This document shows positions 10,763 through 18,000 of a stretch of DNA of 18,000 bases, one piece after another. The notes under the pieces are model-generated. The model was not told the DNA's origin and did no database searches. It worked only from the letters and a program-made list of their open reading frames with translations. The number at the start of each line of letters is the position of its first letter. Within the stretch, counting starts at the first letter, position 1. The stretch spans positions 1 to 18,000 of the forward strand of contig JABVXU010000852.1 of assembly GCA_013365365.1 (NCBI GenBank), given 5' to 3'. The stretch comes from Cruorifilaria tuberocauda (taxonomy: Eukaryota; Nematoda; Chromadorea; Rhabditida; Onchocercidae). Position numbers and translations under genes: made by a program.

Positions 10763-11300
10763 GCATTTGAAAATCGCAATCGCTATGGCGTAAATCTGTT
10801 TAGTGAAAGATAATCATCTAATACAATTATCCCCAAATTATAGGTTATTAAGTTGCTTTAAATCGGATAATCCCCTTACCACTTTCCTGTTTCGATAAAC
10901 GTTTCATAGTGTTGCATTTAATTAATCGGCAAATATATTCTTAACAGAAATCCCCAAAAATTGAAGCGGAAAAAGGAGCGGAAAATTTTCGGAACTGGGA
11001 AATAACTGAATAAGAATACTACAAAGGTAAAATTAAAAAGTAAAGTAAAAAGTAAAATTAAAATCCGCTGGGAAATACTGGAAAATGAAAAATGAGGTTT
11101 TATACGTGATTTAACTTTTGTGTAACAAACTTATAATTATTAAACTAATCGATAAACAAAAAATAATTTGAAAAAAAAAAGAAAATTGATACACAAAATT
11201 TTCTCTTTTCTAAATTGCACTTTTATATTTTCCATATAGCTTAAATAAACTTACTTATTATTTTTTATGATATTAAGTTTAATTTTGATTTTCATGATAT

Positions 11301-11360
11301 TAAGATAGTTTTCTTAAATAGATTGGATAGTTTTCTAAGATAGATTAAGATAGTTTTCTT
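11301..11360. repeat. Short GATAGTTTTCT repeats
   Basis: Three copies of GATAGTTTTCTTA-like units, separated by ATAGATT spacers. Confidence 0.75.
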
Positions 11361-11400
11361 ATTCTTATATTAGTGCTCATTCTTTTAATAGTGTTACCTA

Positions 11401-12018
11401 GATATTTTAATACTAAATTTACTTAACCTTCCCTTAATCAGTTTATATTTGATAATAATAATTATCATAATAATAATCATCATAATAATCATAATAAAAG
11501 AAAAGAAAATCTTAATATCACAAGCAAATATTTTGATTTTAATTTATTTAAAATTTCCCTCAATTAGTTTGTATTAACATTAATTTATACTTGATAATAA
11601 TTATTATCATAATAATAATCATCATAATAATCATAATAAAAGAAAAGAAAATCTTAATATTACAAGCAAATATTTTGATGTTAAATTTATTTAAAATTTC
11701 TCTCAATTAGTTTATATTAATTTTGTGATATTAATAATATTTGTTAATAATAATTATCGTAATAATAATCATCATCATCATCAATTGAGTGAACACTAAT
11801 AAAAGAATAATAAAACTATCTTGCTATCACAAACAAATATTTTAATATTAAATTTACTTAAGTTTTTCTCAATTAATTTACATCATTATCAATTTATACT
11901 TGATAATAATAATTATCATAATAATAATCATCATAATAAAAGAAAATGAAACTTCAGTGATATCGCAAACAAATATTTTAGTATTAAATTTATTTAAAAT
12001 TTCCCTCATTTAATTTAC
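11401..12018. repeat. Tandem array of a ~142-159-base unit
   Basis: Each unit has TTGATAATAATAATTATCAT, an ATAATAATCATCATAAT segment, AAAAGAAAA, a CAAATATTTT element and TTTAAAATTTCCCTCAATTA. Units begin near 11451, 11593, 11743 and 11902, with a partial unit before the first. The first two are nearly identical; later copies have diverged and carry small insertions. Confidence 0.85.
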
Positions 12019-12154
12019 ATCCTTTTTTTCCACTTATGTATTTTTCTTTTTCACGCTTCCCTATTTCACAGAAGAAAAAAAAAACAATCATTTTCTCATT
12101 TACTGTTTTTCTATTGTAATATGATCGTTGCTTCGTCTTTTCTTTGCTTCTTTC

Positions 12155-12192
12155 TCTCCTCCTCCCTCCCTCTCTCTCTCTCTCTCTCTCTT
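12155..12192. repeat. CT-rich microsatellite
   Basis: CCTCCTCCC leading into a clean (TC)n; GA-rich in the gene's transcript. Confidence 0.9.
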
Positions 12193-13067
12193 ATATATTT
12201 TCAGGAAGAATTTTATGAAAGAGATAAGAAAAGAGAAAATGGTTGTATAAATGTCGAAAACCCGGTTACTGATGGTAAATGAAGAAAATTACCCGGAATG
12301 ATGCTTCTTCCCTATCTCTCAAATCAATACCTCCCAAACCTATATTTAGCTAATCTAAATTCCCAAATGGTACCACAACTGTCATTCTATGAATTAGAAA
12401 CAAGGTAATTAACATGTGAGATCATATAACCATCCATTTTAATTATCCTAATGCATCATTACTTTTTTTTCTGTTTTTGAATCATCCCTTATGGCCAAAA
12501 ATTTCTTATCACTTAGGCTTTTTCATATTATCACTTCTAATTTGCCTATAATGTAATTCAATTCCAGTTACTAGTTAGTGCTGATAAGTGAATGAGAGAA
12601 GTAGAAGTTTAAGTTAACTTTATTAGGATTTTAATTTTTGATATTTGAAGAAATAATTTTGAATTAACTTGATATAATTTTTTTTTCAAAATTTTAATTT
12701 TTACTTAATAAAATAAATTGATCTTTGTAAGGTTTAAATTTTAAAAATGAAATATTTTATAATTTACCTGCAAATTAATAATTGAATTTTAATGCATGAT
12801 CCTGATGACCAGCAAAAACAATATTAATAAAAATGCTAGTTAGAGTAATATAGTAATATATATTAGCTGAAGTTCGATAATATGAAAAAGTAAATCCTTT
12901 TTCTTGCTTTAAGCATAATAACAGTATGATTTACTATCACATTGTGATTACGGTAGCAACAATTACTGTAAAAATTATAAAAAGTTTTGTTTTAATTATT
13001 ACAAAAAAATTTTGAAATAAAGACAAAATGAAAGGGTAAAATTAAAATTTAAAGAAGGAATACTTAC

Positions 13068-13144
13068 CAATTATTAACCTGTAGTATTGTTAAGCCTGTT
13101 TCATGTGCAAGTTGCTTTTTTTGATCTTCTGATGGATATGGATG
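13068..13144 (-). CDS. unc-62: Common homeodomain exon: TALE loop, helix 2, start of helix 3
   Basis: This 77-base exon gives 25 codons plus TG. It starts HPYPSEDQKKQLAHETG and ends LTILQVNN, with W completed by the next exon. PYP is the three-residue loop extension that defines TALE homeodomains; the rest is helix 2 and the turn into recognition helix 3. It differs from vertebrate MEIS at only a few positions (E to D, QD to HE). It is bounded by a [18 protein letters not shown] and a consensus gtaagta donor. Entry is phase 0, matching both alternative exons, so either can be joined to it. It lies 3.4 kb from exon B on one side and 10.1 kb from the next exon on the other. It is too short and too interrupted to appear as an open reading frame, and was found by translating the splice-bounded segment. 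Confidence 0.95.
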
Positions 13145-13920
13145 CTAAAAAAATAAAATTATTATTTAAAAATAGAAATGGAACTTTCATGAAAATTAAC
13201 AAATTGAAAATAAAGAACAAAAAAAAAAGAAAAGAAAAATTGAAATATTAGCTAACATACTAGCATCACTGCGATCTTTTGTTTCTTATTTTAATTTATT
13301 AAATTCTGTTAAAATCATATTCTCGACGATATATACTGCAAAAGTTAAAATTGCAACAATATTAAGAGTAGTAATATAATTACCTAATCGAAAAAAAAAA
13401 GTTAAAGTAGAAAGAAAAGGAAATTATAGAGTGCAAGAGCGGAAAATTGACAATTTTGTTCAGAGGAAATTTCAAGTTTCCAATTTTAATAGAAAAAATT
13501 GATTCTTCAAAAAATTATTCCAGTAATTAATTATTCATTATTAACCGTACCTTACCGAATGTGAGAAAATATGATTAAAATTTTGATGAAAGTAAAACTA
13601 AAGAGGAATTCATCTGAACAAAATAAGATATTATACTTTGCAAAATTAGCAATCTAAGCATAAATTAATTAATTAAATAAAAAATTTAATCATAAAAAAT
13701 ACATTTATTAACAAAATACATATTTCTGAGTTATCAAACATAAGTTGTGTAATTTCAAAAAATCAATAAAAATTATTGTATTCTATACAAAAGCTTTTAC
13801 AAAAGTATTAATTGTATTTGAATGATAAGTATGAAAAATACTTTCGCTAAAAATTTTTAAATCAAGTCGGAAAAGCGATCCGTTAAAATCGCTCAATCTA
13901 TAAATAAAGAGAGGAAATAG

Positions 13921-13958
13921 ATGGAGACAGAAAGAGAGAGAGGGAGAGAGAGAGAGAT
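13921..13958. repeat. GA-rich microsatellite
   Basis: An imperfect (GA)n on the plus strand, therefore CU-rich in the transcript. Confidence 0.88.
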
Positions 13959-15683
13959 AGAATGATTTATTAAGTACAGTATTTAATATTTAATAATCAT
14001 TCAATATTTGTCAAATAAATATAATTCCATTCAGTGTTTAATCAATCAGCCAGTTGATCACTCAATCTGTTAGTCAATCAAAAATATATATATTATTAAG
14101 TTTTGATTATCAAGTTAATTATTATTTCAATTTAATCATTGATTTTATTAAATGAGGAAACTTTTTTTTTTGAGTATTAAAGCAAAATTGTTGAATAAAA
14201 AGCAAGTGAGATAGGAGAGAGAAAAAGATTTTTAAATAGAAATAGTATAAATCGATTTTTTATAAAAAATATACATGAGATAAATATAACTTATATCAAT
14301 CGATATGCAGTACTACTTAAGTATTACAATATTAATTATATATTATTTAATAATATTTACAAATAGTATTTGAAACATTGAATTTTTAATTTAATTTTAT
14401 ATTATGTATCAAATTATTTATGTTGGAGTAATTTTATGAATGAATGTATTAGTCGAGAAATGAATTACTGAAATAATCTGTATGATATTTTAACAGTATT
14501 AAAAAATTCCGATAATTTTTTTAAAAATCCGAAAAATTCTAAACTTAAAAATCCTAAACAAATTTTTTACAAAGTCTTTTGATATTGCAAAATGATTAGG
14601 AGGAGAAGATATCGAAGTAAGTAATTAATTTGTATTTCTAAAAGATATCATAATAATGCAACAACACCTCTGATGAGGTACTTCATTTTAAATATTACTG
14701 AATAGTATAACATATTACTTATACTTAGACTTACTATTATTTATAGTTCAACAATTTTTGCAGTGTCGATTTTTAAATTAAAATTCAAGATCAAAAAACG
14801 ATAAATTCATACATTTAACAGTTTTTCTTGGATTAAAAAAAGAAAGTTTACGTATGTTAAGTGAAAAGCGTGAAATATCAGAGTAGAATTTTATTTCTTT
14901 TAAAATATTAAAAAAATATTATTAATTTATTTTTCAGAAATAAAAATAATAATATTTATGCTAATCGTGCATTAATTTCTATTGTCCATTATCTGGTACT
15001 TCATTTTCCATTAAGTAAGTAAACAATAAAAAAAAGCAAAAAAGACTTGAAGAGAAACAAACAAATAAACCTAAATAGATTGTTTTTTTTTAATAAAAAA
15101 ACGAAAATTCGTTTAAAATAAAATAAAAAAACAATTGAAAATAAGATTTTGAAGAAATAACTTAAACATATTTTGCCAAAATAATTAAATGGAAATTCAT
15201 TTAAGTGGAAAATTAAGTAACAAAAGAAAAGAGAAAAAGTAAAATTAAAAATGAAAAAAGTGTAATGATGAAAGTAATTACATTTTCCTCTAAATTATTT
15301 TCGTTCTTTTTTATTTTTCTTCCACTAATATAAAATTTTATGCTTTCAATGAAAATTTTCTTTACGTTTAAATTTCACGCAAATTTTATGCTTGATTTTT
15401 ATAGCTATTTTTCCATGCATTTTTCTTACTTCTCACTTCCCTTTAACCTTGCCAATTGAACGGTACTATTTTACAGTCTATCTACAAAAATTCCTCTTAT
15501 AAAAGAGTACAAAAAGGAATTCTACAAAAATTCTCACCAAAAAACAAATTCACTTCCAGCGGTGAATTAGAACAAAAAAAGAAAAAGGAAAAAATGCAAT
15601 TACCGTAACCCTATCATTTTCATTTATAATGCATTGGCTATTTTCAAGGACATGAATACAACAACGTTTTTGAAAAATTACTC

Positions 15684-15965
15684 ATTCTACTTGATTACAT
15701 CGATAACAAATACAGATTGATGATAATGATAATGATGATAAGGATGATAATGAATTACGATATTACGATAATAATTTTGTATTATACCGATAATAGAGAG
15801 TGATATACTTATTCCAAGCGATACTTATTCTACTACATTACATCGATAACTAAAACCTTATTAACACACACATATAGATTGATGATAATGATAATGATGA
15901 TGAGAACGATATGCTTTATGATATTACGATAATAATTTTCTATTATACCCAGTAATAGAGAGTGA
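15684..15965. repeat. Diverged direct duplication, ~143-base period
   Basis: ATTCTACTTGATTACATCGA at 15684 recurs in diverged form at 15827. Both copies continue through GATTGATGATAATGATAATG and GATATTACGATAATAATTTT to TAATAGAGAGTGA. Confidence 0.85.
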
Positions 15966-16430
15966 AAAAAGATATGATAAACAAGAAAAATAATCATTTA
16001 ATAGCTGTATTTTTTGAATTTCTACATTAAATTAGAATGTATCATCATTTAATACTCCAAATGGTATTTAACTTGAAAACAAAAAAACTTTGTGATGAGT
16101 TACGAACTTACGAAAAGTTATGAGATTTTAATAAGACCATAAGAAAATAGCATGAAATCTAAGTGATAATGATATGATAAAAACAAGTATCATGGATAAT
16201 ATAATGAGCGAAAAATTTATCACTTAAATTTTAATAATTCAGTTAATTAAAATAAATACAGTATGACAAAGGATTTGCTTTGTTCGGTGAACTTTACAAT
16301 TCTCAAGTGAAATAATTTCAAATTTCAAATATTGGTCGAGGAAAATCAATAAAATATCCGTTTAAGCTTCTTTTTTACATGTTATAAATTTTTTAATAAA
16401 AAACAAAAAATTTTTCGAAACATAGAAATA

Positions 16431-16460
16431 GAGAGAGAGAGAGAGGGAGAGAGAAAGAAA
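16431..16460. repeat. GA-rich microsatellite downstream of exon B donor
   Basis: (GA)n on the plus strand, CU-rich in the transcript, about 80 bases into the intron after exon B. Confidence 0.9.
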
Positions 16461-16537
16461 CAATAAGAGAGATGAAATTTCCAATTATATATTCATTACC
16501 CTATAAATGAACATTAACCAGATGATCTAAAACTTAC

Positions 16538-16722
16538 AGTAAGATTCTGGAAGAGCCATGCCCTGAATTTGGTGATCGCTTCTTTTGAAAAAACTTTTGG
16601 TACTTTTCGTTTATTTGCACCGGTTGCTGAACCACCACCACTTCCGGTATTTCCTTCACTTAGAACCGATTCCCTCCCGCCGTCATCATTTAACGAACCA
16701 CACATCGATAACGATTCATCAC
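16538..16722 (-). CDS. unc-62: Alternative homeodomain exon B of MEIS/UNC-62-type gene
   Basis: This is a second version of the linker, N-terminal arm and helix 1 of the homeodomain. It reads DESLSMCGSLNDDGG, a Gly/Ser/Ala-rich linker, then KRKVPKVFSKEAIT and KFRAWLFQNLT. From memory, the basic stretch nearly matches C. elegans UNC-62. It ends in phase 0 (ACT) at a consensus gtaagt donor and joins in frame to HPYP at 13144. The chosen acceptor is gtttccag just above 16722, which leaves two bases (GT) before GAT and needs one base from the previous exon to make Gly. A weaker gtag acceptor would start the exon at 16747 in phase 0, adding GGSHVVFP; an in-frame TAG ends that reading just upstream. 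GTG codons upstream could mimic starts, but nothing suggests a translation start here. The 3' boundary is firm; the 5' boundary is probable. Confidence 0.9.
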
Positions 16723-17240
16723 CTGGAAACACCACGTGGCTACCACCCTACTTTTTTTTCTGGAATTAATGGAAGGAAAAAAAAAAACGGACTGCATTCC
16801 GGAATTCCATAATAATTCTTTTATGATAACACCAATCTGTTTGATTCAGAATTCGATCGTTCCAATTAAAATTTCAAAAGAAAGCTAACAAATAGTCATA
16901 CAATACAGTAATAATTTAATAATTTAGATTTGCTGGCTAATTTTTTCTTAAATTTTATCCCAAAAAAAAGTTAAAAATTACTGTTATAAATTATCTCATA
17001 AATTAATATGATCCATTCTTGTATGAATAAATTCTAAATAAAACTGCTATAAAAATGATATTTATCCTAATAAGTTGAAAATTTTCAAGCTTAATAAAAA
17101 AGCTTGAAAATGAAAAACTGTAATTACACTTGGAAAGTATTGTAGTAATTATGACATAAGTAATATATGTAAATATTTTTTTTTCAATTTATAATAATGA
17201 TAAATTTGCATTTAGATGTAAATTATCTCAAAGTGAGTTG

Positions 17241-17285
17241 AAGAGAAAGAGAGAGAGAGAGAGAGAGAGCAAGAGAGAGAGAGAT
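17241..17285. repeat. GA-rich microsatellite between the alternative exons
   Basis: Nearly pure (GA)n with one GCAAG break; CU-rich in the transcript, midway between exons A and B. Confidence 0.9.
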
Positions 17286-17785
17286 AGGAACTGTATGAGA
17301 AATTGAAGTGCATATTATTTGCATCAAAAAAAGAAAAAACCATTTTTTGAAAAAGCAAAAAAGTGATATATTAGTAATTTGCAAGCAAAAAAAGCAGTGA
17401 TGCTAGCAGTAATAAAACGAAAAAAAAAATGAACACATCTTTTACAGAAATAAATAAAAACAAACGATAAACAAGAAAACAATAAACAAAAAATTGAAAA
17501 AGAAAAACATAATCATTAAAAAAGCAGCAAAAAAGCAAAATTAGTAAAATTTCACAATATTAGCAGGAACGAAAGCTGATATATATACTTATACCGAATC
17601 ATTTTTATATACTATCTAATTTATCAATCAATAAAAATAACTGTTAATGATGTATCAAATTTCATCCTAATACTATACTATCAAAAATTTTGTTAAAATT
17701 TTAATGAAAAAATGATTGAATAATTAATTGTATTTGGCTAAAAATTGATTTGTAAAATTTAGCAATCTTATAAACTTTTTATTTA

Positions 17786-18000
<215 letters not shown>

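Larger units (their letters stand above)
2958..13067 (-). other. 10.1-kb intron inside the homeodomain Trp48 codon
   Basis: It runs from a consensus gtaagt donor to a cttatag acceptor. Most of it (2958-5880, 6250-7300, 8230-10230) is simple AT-rich DNA with no gene that I can support. It holds CT/GA microsatellites, a CAT/TTA array, a tetranucleotide run, two medium tandem repeat arrays (9767-10235 and 11401-12018) and a few less AT-rich islets near 6120-6240, 7500-7605, 10770-10990 and 12240-12450. Open frames inside it are T-rich or repeat-derived. Confidence 0.9.
13145..16537 (-). other. 3.4-kb intron between alternative exon B and the common HPYP exon
   Basis: It runs from gtaagt to ttttttttag. 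It is AT-rich, with a GA-rich tract (13921-13958), a duplicated GATAATGAT-rich block (15684-15965) and a GA tract near the donor side (16431-16460). No coding segment, RNA gene or transposon was recognised. Confidence 0.88.

Noticed and set aside
16514..16735. Reading exon B as a stand-alone small protein
   Set aside because: The apparent start is GTG and the frame past 16538 enters the intron; the gtaagt donor and homeodomain continuation at 13144 show it is an internal exon.
16569..16812. Plus-strand frames over exon B
   Set aside because: Antisense shadows of the real minus-strand homeodomain exon.

Overview
The window looks like AT-rich nuclear DNA of a nematode. It carries the 3' half of one gene on the minus strand, a TALE-class homeobox gene of the MEIS/homothorax/unc-62 family. 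The call rests on a homeodomain that can be spliced together from separate exons: the PYP three-residue loop (HPYPSEDQKK), helix 3 with WFINARRR, and the MEIS-specific continuation IVQPMIDQSNRAGRP. The nematode assignment is inferred from the unc-62-like exon (KRKVPKVFSKEAITKFRAWLF), the downstream QSPGPSPD...YSPD and FTNPA segments, and short U-rich splice acceptors. A spirurid/filarial-type nematode fits the base composition and long introns, but the species cannot be read from the window.

Layout, read 5'->3' on the minus strand (high to low coordinates). A partial exon at 17855-18000 encodes a poly-threonine run and a MEIS-type homeodomain arm plus helix 1. A second exon at 16538-16722 encodes a different version of the same part of the homeodomain. 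Four common exons follow: 13068-13144 (loop, helix 2, start of helix 3), 2824-2957 (rest of helix 3 and basic tail), 2109-2250 (Ala/Pro-rich C-terminal region) and 854-989 (Met/His-rich C-terminus and stop). The four introns joining the common exons and the nearer alternative exon are about 3.4, 10.1, 0.57 and 1.1 kb. The N-terminal MEIS (PBC-interaction) domain and promoter lie beyond position 18000. The 3' UTR runs below 854, with candidate poly(A) signals near 422 and 377.

The main biological point is the pair of alternative homeodomain exons. Both end in phase 0 and both join in frame to the same downstream exon. With the best acceptor, including both shifts the frame and stops at once, so they should be mutually exclusive. 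They differ in the DNA-contacting N-terminal arm and helix 1 and share helices 2 and 3. The C. elegans unc-62 7a/7b exon pair is known and appears to be the counterpart. What may be new here is the flanking structure: two copies of the palindrome ATTCCGGAAT, one just after the donor of the first alternative exon and one before the acceptor of the second, plus CU-rich tracts that bracket the second.

The rest is intronic: microsatellites (GA/CT, CAT/TTA, tetranucleotides), three families of medium-length tandem repeats, AT-rich low-complexity DNA, and a few more complex islets that could be intronic enhancers. I found no tRNA, rRNA, CRISPR array, recognisable transposon or convincing second protein-coding gene.
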